Source: FEN-1219 sp963817615 (lineage in GTDB: Bacteria; Pseudomonadota; Gammaproteobacteria; Steroidobacterales; Rariloculaceae). From it: a stretch of DNA of 64,000 bases. Position numbers and translations under genes: made by a program. The stretch lies in the NCBI GenBank assembly GCA_963817615.1, contig CAWFPH010000003.1:744001-808000 (forward strand), written 5' to 3'. Below, piece by piece: positions 9,843 through 17,417 of the stretch. Positions within the stretch are counted from its first letter, which is position 1. Each line of letters opens with the position of its first letter. The notes under the pieces were generated by a model. The model was not told the DNA's origin. It did no database searches and saw only the letters and a program-made list of their open reading frames with translations.

Positions 9843-11582
9843 CTAGAGCCCGAAGCGGCCCTTTTTCTCTTGCGGATGTTGCATGCCTTTCTCGTGGTAC
9901 TTCTCCCAGATCTGTGCCCAAGGCCGGCCGTAGATATCGGGGACGGTGTACTCGAACGTCGTTCCCGACGGCATGGCCGTCGTAAAGCCGTTCACCGGGA
10001 AGTTCTGCTGCACGCAGTAGAGATACGGATAGGGATTGCCCTCGTTGAGCGCGCCCACCTTGTCCCAGCGCTGGGTGATTCGGATCGGTTGCGCCAGGCC
10101 CTCCGGATCGTAGAGCACGGCTTCGTGATCGATGCCGACCACCGCGCCCGTTGCATCCTTGCGCGGCGTGTAGACCTCGACGGTCTGCAGCTTGTTGCTG
10201 AACTCGTGCGTGCCGTGCGCGATCCAGCCCTGGATGTTCGACGTCCAGGTGATCAACGCGTCGCCGTCCCAAAAGCCGACGGTCTCCCCGTACCACTGCG
10301 GCACGTCCGGCCCGAGCCGCGGCACGACGCCGGACTCGTTGAACTCGCGGCCGAGGTAGATGTGCGTGATGAAGTTCTGCGAGGAGGTGTTCAGAACCTG
10401 CACGAGCTCGGGCGTCACGATCACCTGCGGCGCGCCGGCCGCATATTGCGCGAAGCGGCGCATGAAGCCCTCGGGCTGACAATACGAGCCGGGCCACTGC
10501 GGTGCGTTGGTTACGGCGTAGTGGTACATCTGCTGCACGAACCGCTTTTGGTACTCCGGCGTGAGCAGCGAGAGGTACGTCGGAATTTGAATGAGTCCGC
10601 CGTAGTACCAGGACGCGGTCTTCGTGCGGTCGCGCCGGTATTTGCCGTTCCATTGGGGCAAGTCGTCGGCCGTATAGATAGTCGGGCCGCCTTTCGCACG
10701 GGCTTCGGCGAGCAGCGCCTCGTAGTGCTCCTTCGCCGTGTGGAACGGATAAGGCGACACGATCTGCTCGCGCGGATAATCGCGGTCGCAGTAGCCCCAC
10801 GCGCCGGACTCGGGCGGATGATCGCCGATGATCGGCACCTCGGTGGCGCCCCACTGCGTCTCGAGGCCGGCGGGCGAGTTGCACCGGAAATAGCGCGGAT
10901 CGGTCCAAAGCTCGCGGTCGACATAGAAGTCGCGCGTCGTGAAGATGTCGCGCGGCAGCGCCGTGACGCCGGCCGGCACCGCACCGTTGCGTGCGGCCAC
11001 GACGGCCACGAGATCGTCGGGGGCGCCCGCACCCACGAACATGCCCTTGCCGTCGGGGCCGACGATCGTCTTCGGCTGGTACTGCGGCGGCCCGCCGCGC
11101 CCGACGCTCTGCGGCACGCGCTTCAACAGCACCGCGAACGGCCGACGTTTCATGCGCCGGTTCTCGCGGTCACCGTGGACGTCGAGACCCTCGTCGCTAA
11201 TCTCGCCTTTCGCCCAATTGCGAAACGACTGACCGCCGTTGTCCCGCACTTCGGGGTCCCATAGCGCGCCGTGGACGACGAAGAACGACACCTTGGCGCC
11301 GTCGACCTCGATGTCCTCGAGCGGGAACCTGCGGCCCGTCGACCATTGGACGACCGCGCCGGTATAGCCGGCCGCCGCGTGCTCGAACTCGAACACGTAG
11401 CCGCCGCCGTCCGTGTAGCGGCCGGCGAGCTCCGCCGCGCCGGCGCGATGTGCGCCGACAAAGAGCAGCAGCGCGGCGCCTGCAATCGCGAGTGCCCGGC
11501 CGGCGGCGCGCGGTCGCGCTGCTTCGGCCCCGTTATGAAATCTTGGAGACGCCGGCGGATGAGCCGAACGCATGGTAGTCAT
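9843..11582 (-). CDS. Large periplasmic protein of unknown function, paralogue A
   Basis: Exported protein of 579 residues with a hydrophobic leader (ALAIAGAALLLFVGA). A first domain of about 150 residues (ELAGRYTDGGGYVFEFEH onwards) is absent from the two paralogues at 59001-60416 and 60749-61930. The shared part has DPRYFRCN, SPYPFHTAKEHYEALL, CQPEGFMRR, WYGETVGFWDGD, TSNIQGW and a C-terminal GRPWAQIWE. Four cysteines (in RCN, GYCD, SYCQPEG and YCVQQ) are kept in all three copies, suggesting two disulfides. The GFWDGD and YDPEG...PIRI pattern loosely resembles proteins that accompany DUF6152 genes. The ATG at 11582 has GGGGGTG upstream and sits behind a clear promoter and palindrome. No enzymatic function is assigned. 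Confidence 0.82.
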   Translation of the reverse strand: MTTMRSAHPPASPRFHNGAEAARPRAAGRALAIAGAALLLFVGAHRAGAAELAGRYTDGGGYVFEFEHAAAGYTGAVVQWSTGRRFPLEDIEVDGAKVSFFVVHGALWDPEVRDNGGQSFRNWAKGEISDEGLDVHGDRENRRMKRRPFAVLLKRVPQSVGRGGPPQYQPKTIVGPDGKGMFVGAGAPDDLVAVVAARNGAVPAGVTALPRDIFTTRDFYVDRELWTDPRYFRCNSPAGLETQWGATEVPIIGDHPPESGAWGYCDRDYPREQIVSPYPFHTAKEHYEALLAEARAKGGPTIYTADDLPQWNGKYRRDRTKTASWYYGGLIQIPTYLSLLTPEYQKRFVQQMYHYAVTNAPQWPGSYCQPEGFMRRFAQYAAGAPQVIVTPELVQVLNTSSQNFITHIYLGREFNESGVVPRLGPDVPQWYGETVGFWDGDALITWTSNIQGWIAHGTHEFSNKLQTVEVYTPRKDATGAVVGIDHEAVLYDPEGLAQPIRITQRWDKVGALNEGNPYPYLYCVQQNFPVNGFTTAMPSGTTFEYTVPDIYGRPWAQIWEKYHEKGMQHPQEKKGRFGL

Positions 11583-11599
11583 TGCACCCCCACAGCGAA

Positions 11600-11616
11600 A
11601 CTTCCAGTGTGGAAGT
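11600..11616. promoter_or_regulatory. Candidate MarR operator palindrome
   Basis: A perfect 7-bp inverted repeat around a 3-bp centre, ACTTCCA-GTG-TGGAAGT, typical in size and symmetry for a MarR-dimer site. It begins at the predicted transcription start of the paralogue A gene and ends 17 bases before its start codon. Binding there would block transcription. The link to the adjacent marR gene is inferred from position. Confidence 0.6.
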
Positions 11617-11622
11617 ATTCGG

Positions 11623-11651
11623 ATTACACCGCCGGCCACCGGAGGTGTCAA
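11623..11651 (-). promoter_or_regulatory. Sigma-70 promoter of the paralogue A-DUF6152 operon
   Basis: On the minus strand, a consensus -35 TTGACA (11651-11646), a 17-base spacer and a -10 TGTAAT (11628-11623). The predicted start is near 11616, giving a leader of about 34 bases before the ATG at 11582. It lies just after the marR stop codon, so the downstream genes can be expressed apart from marR. Confidence 0.6.
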
Positions 11652-11676
11652 TTGCGTCGTGATTTCGCCGCGCGTC

Positions 11677-12123
11677 TCAATCTTCGTCGTGCCGCGGCTC
11701 GTCGATGAGCGCCGCGAGCTGCGCCAGCAAGCGCGCGCGATCGGCCGCGGACAGTCGGCGCAGCATCGAGGCCGCGAGCTCGTGCCGCGAGCGATCGACG
11801 TATTCATTGATGCGCTTGCCGCGGCTCGCGAACCCGACTTCCACGATGCGGCGGTCATCGGCGGACTGCTTGCGCGCCACGAAGCCCTTGGCAACGAGCC
11901 GCTCGACGGTCCGCGTCGCGGTGCTGAGCGGCACATCGAGCAAGGTCGCGAGAGTGCTCATGCTGAGTCGTCCGTGCCGCCCGAGCGCCTTGAGCACGCG
12001 CAGCTCACGCACGGAGCATTCGGGCGCACGCGCATCGCGCGCTCGGCGCTTCGGCTCGAGCTGGTCGGCCAAAGCGTCGACGTGAGCGACGAAGCTGCGG
12101 ATGTCTTGCTCGAGATCGGCCAT
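11677..12123 (-). CDS. MarR-family transcriptional regulator
   Basis: Regulator of 148 residues with the winged helix-turn-helix layout of the family: CSVRELRVLKALGRHG, LSMSTLATLLDVPLSTATRT as the recognition helix region, and the wing SADDRRIVEVGF. MarR dimers bind 16-20 bp palindromes and often respond to phenolic compounds. A fitting palindrome lies at 11600-11616 in front of the next gene on the same strand, and a divergent esterase operon starts at 12243. The ATG at 12123 has no evident ribosome-binding site. A TATACT on the minus strand at 12138-12133 would place the transcript start very close to the ATG. Confidence 0.92.
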   Translation of the reverse strand: MADLEQDIRSFVAHVDALADQLEPKRRARDARAPECSVRELRVLKALGRHGRLSMSTLATLLDVPLSTATRTVERLVAKGFVARKQSADDRRIVEVGFASRGKRINEYVDRSRHELAASMLRRLSAADRARLLAQLAALIDEPRHDED

Positions 12124-12165
12124 GGCGGCGCAAGTATAGGGCCCGTGTCGCGGCCGCACGAGCGA

Positions 12166-12195
12166 TTGACAATGCGGTACGGTGCGAGCTTCAAT
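12166..12195 (+). promoter_or_regulatory. Sigma-70 promoter of the SGNH hydrolase-esterase operon
   Basis: TTGACA (12166-12171), an 18-base spacer and TTCAAT (12190-12195), about 47 bases before the ATG at 12243. A CTTCCA at 12204-12209, matching half of the candidate MarR operator, lies at the expected transcription start. The half-site match is short and could be chance. Confidence 0.5.
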
Positions 12196-12242
12196 TCCGG
12201 ACGCTTCCATTTCGAAAACTAATGCTCCGAAGGGGGAACGCC

Positions 12243-13559
12243 ATGCTCGCAGCCGTGCATGTCGGCAGGCAGCTCAGTGGCTTGGCGCTCGCGTTCGTCG
12301 GCCTGCTCGTCTCTTTGCCGGCCGCAAGCGCGCCGCACGACGACCATTGGGTCGCGACCTGGGCGACCGCACTCGTCGAACGACCGCCGCCCGGTGAAAG
12401 CGCGGCGCAGCCGGTGCCGCCGGCCGGGGCGCGAACCGGCCCACCGCAGGCTGCGCCTCCCGGACCGCCGCGCCGGCCGCCGCCGACCACACTCTCGAAC
12501 CAAACGCTGCGCCAAATCGTGCATACGAGCCTCGGCGGCAAACGCGTGCGAGTCGTCCTCAGCAATGTGTTCGGCACGGCACCGCTCGAGATCGGCGGCG
12601 CGGCAATCGCCGCGGCCGACCACGGTGCGACCGCGGCCGCCGACAGCGCCAAGCCGCTCCTGTTCGGCGGCAACAAGACCGCGACCGTGCTGCCGGGCGC
12701 CGTGCTCGTGGGCGACCCGGTCGACATGACGGTCGCACCGCTCAGCGATCTCGCCATCGATCTCTATCTGCCGGGCGACATCGGGATCGGCGCCTCGCCG
12801 GCCACGACCCATAACGGCGCGTCGCAGACGAGCTACCTCTCCGCGGCAGGCAATCACGTCGGCGAGAGGACGATGGCCGCTGAGAAGGAGACCGGCGCGT
12901 GGTTCTCGCTTGCCCGAGTCGAGATCGCGGCCCCCGAGAGCGCCGACGTCGTGGTCGCGTTCGGCGATTCGATCACCGACGGCGCGCGCTCGACGCCGAA
13001 CACGAACAGCCGCTGGCCCGACGAGCTCGCGCGGCGGCTTGCGCAGCGCAAGAGCGGACCGCGTGTGGCGGTCGTCAACGCGGGCATCAGCGGCAATCAA
13101 GTGCTCGGCGACGGCGCCGGGGTGAGCGCGCTCGCGCGTTTCGATCGCGACGTGCTGATGCAGACGGGTGCGACGCACGTGATCGTGCTCGAGGGCATCA
13201 ACGACATCGGCATCGCACGCGCGAAGGCGAGCCCGAGCGCGGCGGATCTGATCGCCGGGCACATGCAGCTGATCGAGCGCGCGCACGCGCGCGGGCTCAA
13301 GATCTACGGAGCCACGCTGACGCCGTTCGAGGGTGCCGGTTACTACACGCCCGAAGGCGAGCGGAAGAGGGAAGCGTTGAACGACTGGATCCGCACGAGC
13401 GGGGAGTACGATGGAGTGATCGATTTCGACAAAGTCGCGCGCGATCCCGCAGCCCCGAACAAGTTTGCGCCGGCCGTCGATTCGGGCGATCACCTGCATC
13501 CGAGCGATGCCGGCTACAAGGCGATGGGCGACGCGATCGATCTCGGGTTGTTCAAGTAG
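12243..13559 (+). CDS. Secreted SGNH/GDSL-family hydrolase
   Basis: Exported esterase-type enzyme of 438 residues. The signal peptide (GLALAFVGLLVSLPAASA) is followed by a proline-rich stretch and an N-terminal beta domain. The SGNH core has block I FGDSITDG (nucleophile Ser243), block II Gly in NAGISGN, block III Asn in LEGINDIG, and block V Asp/His in DHLHPSDAGY. The layout matches exported GDSL esterases that deacylate polysaccharides or aryl esters; the substrate is not shown. The ATG at 12243 is preceded by AAGGGGG; an ATG at 12222 is less likely. The esterase gene follows after 21 bases. Confidence 0.9.
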   Translation: MLAAVHVGRQLSGLALAFVGLLVSLPAASAPHDDHWVATWATALVERPPPGESAAQPVPPAGARTGPPQAAPPGPPRRPPPTTLSNQTLRQIVHTSLGGKRVRVVLSNVFGTAPLEIGGAAIAAADHGATAAADSAKPLLFGGNKTATVLPGAVLVGDPVDMTVAPLSDLAIDLYLPGDIGIGASPATTHNGASQTSYLSAAGNHVGERTMAAEKETGAWFSLARVEIAAPESADVVVAFGDSITDGARSTPNTNSRWPDELARRLAQRKSGPRVAVVNAGISGNQVLGDGAGVSALARFDRDVLMQTGATHVIVLEGINDIGIARAKASPSAADLIAGHMQLIERAHARGLKIYGATLTPFEGAGYYTPEGERKREALNDWIRTSGEYDGVIDFDKVARDPAAPNKFAPAVDSGDHLHPSDAGYKAMGDAIDLGLFK

Positions 13560-13580
13560 CACGGAGCGGAGAGGCACACC

Positions 13581-15176
13581 ATGGGCACGCTGCACACGTC
13601 AACGGTCTTCGTCGCGGCTGCGGCGCTCACGCTCGGCACCGTTCGCGCACAGGCTCAGGCATTCAAGGATGCCGCTGCGTCGCTCTCGGGATACGCGCAC
13701 GCCGACATCATGCCGAGCCAAGGATGCGAGAGGCTCGCGAAGCTCGAGCTCGCGGACGTCGTGCAGCTGTCGGCGCGCTCGATCGCGGCCGACGGCGCCG
13801 CGCCCGCGCACTGCCGCGTAAGCGGCACGCTCGACCCCGAGATCGCGTTCGAGGTGAATTTGCCGGCGGCCTGGAACGGCCGCTTCTACATGATCGGCAA
13901 CGGCGGACTCGCGGGCGAGGCGCCGGACGATCCGAACCGTGCGGCGCAGCGCGCCGATGCGCTCGCGCACGGCTTCGCGATGGCGAGCACGAACACGGGC
14001 CATTACGCGCGCCAGGAGCCGAGCGGCACGTTCGTGTTGAGCAATCCGCAGAAGGCAATCGATTACGCGTATCGCGCGGTGCACCTCACGGCGATCACCG
14101 CGAAAGAGATCGCGACGCGCTACTACGAGCGCTCGATCGAGCATTCGTACTGGAACTCGTGCTCGAACGGCGGCCGACAGGGGCTGCTCGAGGCCGAGCG
14201 TTATCCGACGGATTTCGACGGCATCGTCGCGAACGCGCCATGGGTCGATCAGACGGGGTTCACGATCGGCGCGCTCTGGAATCAGCGCGCGTTGACCGAC
14301 GCGCCGGTGTCGGCCGCGAAGATCGCGCTCGTCGCGCACGCCGCGATGGCGAAATGCGACGCGGTGGACGGCCTGAAGGACGGCTTGATCGACGACCCGC
14401 GCAAGTGCAAGTTCGAGGTCGCCAAGGACGTCGCGGCGTGCCCGGCCGGCACCGACACCGATGCCTGCCTTACGGCTGCGCAGGCCGCGGCCGTTCAGAA
14501 GGTGTATGACGGCCCGCAAAGCCGCGGCCGCTCCATCTTTCCGGGGTACATGGTCGGGAGCGAGGCGCTCGTGACCGGACCGAGCGGCGCCGAGGCGAGC
14601 GGCTGGACGAACCTCATATTGCCCGCGCGCGCCGACGCGAAGCCGGCCGACTTCGGGCTCGCGGAAGGCACGATGCGCTACCTCGTGTTCAAGCCGCCGC
14701 AGCCGGACTACGACTATCGAACGTTCGATTTCGATCGCGACGTCGGGCTGCTCGACCGTTGGGGCAAGCTCGCCAACGCCACCGACACGAATCTCAAAAC
14801 GTTTCGCGCACGCGGCGGCAAGCTGATCATGACGTACGGCTGGGCCGATCCGATCCTCCAACCGCTCGCCGGCGTTCACTACTACGAGCGAGCGGTCAAG
14901 GCGAACGGGCCGAACGGCACGGAGTTCTTGCGGCTGTTCATGGTGCCCGGCATGTCGCATTGCGCGGGCGGCGTGGGGCCGGATCAGAACGACGCGGTTA
15001 CGGCAGTGATCGATTGGGTCGAGAAGGGCACCGCGCCGAAGCGGATCGTCGCGAGCAAGATCGTGAACGGCAAGGTGACCCGCTCGCGGCCGCTGTGCCC
15101 GTATCCGCAGGTCGCCCGCTACATGGGCTCGGGCAGCGTCGACGACGCGGCGAGCTTCGAGTGCAAGTCGCCCTGA
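13581..15176 (+). CDS. Tannase/feruloyl-esterase-family hydrolase
   Basis: Exported alpha/beta hydrolase of 531 residues with a signal peptide ending near VRAQAQA. The family's nucleophile motif is present as NSCSNGGRQGL, with the acid in GWADPILQP and the histidine in GMSHCAGG. The two cysteines beside the Ser and His are those that pair in this family (CS-D-HC motif). Members hydrolyse galloyl, feruloyl or related phenolic esters. It follows the SGNH hydrolase gene by 21 bases with a GGAGAGG box, so the two are probably cotranscribed. Exact substrate unknown. Confidence 0.92.
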   Translation: MGTLHTSTVFVAAAALTLGTVRAQAQAFKDAAASLSGYAHADIMPSQGCERLAKLELADVVQLSARSIAADGAAPAHCRVSGTLDPEIAFEVNLPAAWNGRFYMIGNGGLAGEAPDDPNRAAQRADALAHGFAMASTNTGHYARQEPSGTFVLSNPQKAIDYAYRAVHLTAITAKEIATRYYERSIEHSYWNSCSNGGRQGLLEAERYPTDFDGIVANAPWVDQTGFTIGALWNQRALTDAPVSAAKIALVAHAAMAKCDAVDGLKDGLIDDPRKCKFEVAKDVAACPAGTDTDACLTAAQAAAVQKVYDGPQSRGRSIFPGYMVGSEALVTGPSGAEASGWTNLILPARADAKPADFGLAEGTMRYLVFKPPQPDYDYRTFDFDRDVGLLDRWGKLANATDTNLKTFRARGGKLIMTYGWADPILQPLAGVHYYERAVKANGPNGTEFLRLFMVPGMSHCAGGVGPDQNDAVTAVIDWVEKGTAPKRIVASKIVNGKVTRSRPLCPYPQVARYMGSGSVDDAASFECKSP

Positions 15177-15266
15177 CGGCGCGCGCCGCTCCGGCGGTCC
15201 ACGGCCGCGCGCGCGAGACGTCGACGGCGCCGCGGAAGGGCGGCGTCGGACCGCGAATAGGGTGCG

Positions 15267-16076
15267 TCAGCCGATGTCGAGCAGCGCGGCGATCTCGTGC
15301 CAGGACTGTTGGCCGTTGGCGCGCATCTCGGCGGTGAGCTCGGCGGGCACCCACTGCACGAACGCGGGCGCGAACGTCGGCCGCGACCGCACACGCTCGA
15401 ACCAGCGCTCGACCGCGGGCAATCGGCCGCCGCTCCACAGCCGCTCCATCGCGAGCGCCGCGAGGCGGTTCACGTAGGGCGTCATCGCCACGTCGGCGAT
15501 CGAGAAACGCCGGCCGACGAGCCAATCGCCGGCCGTCAGGGCGTCCTCCATCTTGTGCAGATAGTGGTCGTATAAGCGGATTTTGTCCGCGGCGCCCGGC
15601 GCGTCCAGACCGTGCTCGATCCATTGCCACTTCAGCGCACGCGCGGCGACGCCTTCCGTCGCACCGCGCAGAAACTCTTCGAAGCTCGTGATGCCGTTGC
15701 GCCTAATGGTGTGCCGATGCGATGCAATGTACGTGACTGCGGAGCACGCGGGATGCAGCTCCTCGTCGACTGCTTTCGTCCAGAGGCGTACCTGCGCCTT
15801 GGCGAGTGCGGTGTCCGGGTAGAGCGGCGGCTCGGGAAACGCATCCTCGAGGTATTCGCAGATAACCGTCGACTCGGGAATCACGACGCCGTCGTGAACG
15901 AGCACCGGCACCACGGCTTTGGGGTTTAGCGCGAGGAACTCGGCGGAGAATTGCTCGCCGCTCAGAATGTCGACGTAGCGCCCGGTCCATTCGAGGCCCT
16001 TTTCGGCGAGCGCGAAGCGGACCTTCGCGGCGCAGGCCGAGGTGCCGTGGTGATAGAGCTCGAGCACGGTGGGCAC
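15267..16076 (-). CDS. Glutathione S-transferase, LigF/beta-etherase-like
   Basis: Cytosolic GST of 269 residues. The N-terminal thioredoxin-like domain has LYHHGTSACAAKVRFAL and the glutathione-binding PVLVHDGVVIPESTVICEYL; the C-terminal helical domain follows. The run ESTVICEYLED-FPE and the RLWTKAVDEEL segment are close to what I recall of LigF-type beta-etherases of lignin-degrading sphingomonads, but many GSTs of unknown role share these. The GTG at 16076 starts right at the domain; an ATG at 16142 would add 22 unstructured residues. It is convergent with the esterase gene, and the pairing hints at aromatic metabolism. Confidence 0.85.
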   Translation of the reverse strand: MPTVLELYHHGTSACAAKVRFALAEKGLEWTGRYVDILSGEQFSAEFLALNPKAVVPVLVHDGVVIPESTVICEYLEDAFPEPPLYPDTALAKAQVRLWTKAVDEELHPACSAVTYIASHRHTIRRNGITSFEEFLRGATEGVAARALKWQWIEHGLDAPGAADKIRLYDHYLHKMEDALTAGDWLVGRRFSIADVAMTPYVNRLAALAMERLWSGGRLPAVERWFERVRSRPTFAPAFVQWVPAELTAEMRANGQQSWHEIAALLDIG

Positions 16077-16192
16077 TGTAGCGCAACGGGCGGCAGCGGC
16101 GAAGCGCACGACGGCATCGTGCGCGTCGTTGCCGGCGCGCACGATGCCGCGTTACCGGGACGGGACGTGCCGGCGGATGCTTGCGGGAGCTA

Positions 16193-16209
16193 CGCTCGCG
16201 ACGCGAGCG
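16193..16209. terminator. Small GC hairpin, possible terminator of the RRM gene
   Basis: An 8-bp perfect inverted repeat around one base (CGCTCGCG-A-CGCGAGCG), 21 bases beyond the 3' end of the RRM gene on the minus strand. No T run follows, so a terminator role is uncertain. Confidence 0.3.
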
Positions 16210-16230
16210 GAGACGCGGACGCGCGGACGG

Positions 16231-16548
16231 TTACCAGCGATTGCCGCCGCCGCCGCCGTAGTCGCGGCCGCCGCCGCCGCCGCCCGGACCGGTGCGCTTC
16301 TTCTGCGGTCGCGCTTCGTTCACGGTCATGGGCCGGCCACCGTAATCTTGTCCGTTCAGCTTGTCGATCGCCGCTTGCGCTTCCGCGTCGCTCGACATTT
16401 CGACGAACCCAAACCCCTTGCTTCTGCCGGTATCGCGATCGGTGATCAGCTTGGCGGATTGCACGGTGCCACAGGCGGAGAATTTCGCCGAGATGTCAGC
16501 TTCCGTCGCCGAAAACGGCAAGTTGCCGACGTAGAGTTTTCTGCCCAT
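16231..16548 (-). CDS. RRM-domain RNA-binding protein with glycine-rich tail
   Basis: Small RNA-binding protein of 105 residues. One RNA-recognition motif covers residues 3-80, with RNP2 KLYVGNLPF and RNP1 SKGFGFVEM, the aromatic residues that stack on RNA. The tail after PQKKR is a glycine-rich RGG-like segment ending GGGGGNRW. This is the bacterial glycine-rich RRM type, often cold-inducible and acting on mRNA stability or translation. AGAGGGAGG sits just ahead of the ATG. The likely promoter at 16635-16666 would leave a leader of about 80 bases, which could carry temperature control. Confidence 0.93.
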   Translation of the reverse strand: MGRKLYVGNLPFSATEADISAKFSACGTVQSAKLITDRDTGRSKGFGFVEMSSDAEAQAAIDKLNGQDYGGRPMTVNEARPQKKRTGPGGGGGGRDYGGGGGNRW

Positions 16549-16634
16549 AAACCTCCCTCTAAGGTCAGAACCGTTTAAGGAAGTCTCTGGGCACTATGCC
16601 GACAGGCTCGATGAACGGTTGCTAGGCGCAACGT

Positions 16635-16666
16635 AGTATATCCACCGAAACTCGTGATAACTACAA
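16635..16666 (-). promoter_or_regulatory. Possible promoter of the RRM gene
   Basis: A good -10, TATACT, on the minus strand at 16640-16635, with TTGTAG at 16666-16661 as the nearest -35-like hexamer. The spacer of 20 bases is longer than ideal, so the -35 part is doubtful. It would give a leader of about 80 bases. Confidence 0.35.
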
Positions 16667-16763
16667 GTCGTGCGGGACCGGCCGTAAACCCAACGCTGTC
16701 GCGGCTTTCGGCGCGTTCGAGCGCATTCATCCTGCTCGCTGTCGAGCCGCAGAATTGCGCATA

Positions 16764-17399
16764 ATGTGCCGCGTGAGCCGCGCCCTTTACCCGATCTTCG
16801 TTGCGCTCGCGCTCGCGTCGGCGAGCACCGCGATTGCGCAAAGCGCCGCACCGTCTTCGGTCGCGGCGCAGGCGCGCGAGCAGCTCAACAGCGAACGCAT
16901 CGAAGCACGCTTTGGCAGCTACGGAGTCGAGGTGCTCGAGCCGGGGCCGCCCGTACGCGTCTCGAGCCTCTACAGCACGCAGGACGGCGTGCACGTCTGC
17001 CGCACGTTCGCGGTCGTGCGCTATCCGGATCGTATCGACGCCGCGCTCGCGGCCGAGCACGAGGAGATCGTGCACGGCGGGTCGATCGGCGCGGTGTTCG
17101 CGAGGCATGGTTTCCGCGTGCGCAAAACGCATCTGTACTTCGGCGTTACCGCCGCCACGCCGCGGCTCGCGGCGCTGATGCACGTTCCGGTGGGCGCGAA
17201 GCTCGCGCTCGACGCCTACGTGCTCGACGTCGCGAAGAGCGGCGCAACGTACGAATATGCCGCGCTCGTCGAGATTCATCATCCGGACTACCTGAGCCAA
17301 GCGGATCTCGCCGCCGTCTACGGGCCGGCGGATGCCGCCGGCCGCGAGGCGCTGCTGCGCGAGCTGCTCGCGGCGAGCTCGGCGGCGGCCTCGCGCTGA
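16764..17399 (+). CDS. Exported protein of unknown function
   Basis: Protein of about 211 residues with an N-terminal signal sequence (FVALALASASTAIAQS). The mature part is a mixed alpha/beta domain with VSSLYSTQDGVHVCRTFAVV, HGGSIGAVFARHGF and YEYAALVEIHHPDYLS. The fold hints at a chorismate-lyase/UTRA-like domain, but I cannot assign it with confidence. The ATG at 16764 is used; TTG 16755 and GTG 16773 are in frame and close. It is divergent from the RRM gene and convergent with yciK. No operon partner. Confidence 0.7.
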   Translation: MCRVSRALYPIFVALALASASTAIAQSAAPSSVAAQAREQLNSERIEARFGSYGVEVLEPGPPVRVSSLYSTQDGVHVCRTFAVVRYPDRIDAALAAEHEEIVHGGSIGAVFARHGFRVRKTHLYFGVTAATPRLAALMHVPVGAKLALDAYVLDVAKSGATYEYAALVEIHHPDYLSQADLAAVYGPADAAGREALLRELLAASSAAASR

Positions 17400-17417
17400 C
17401 GCCCGGCCGCGCGCGCC

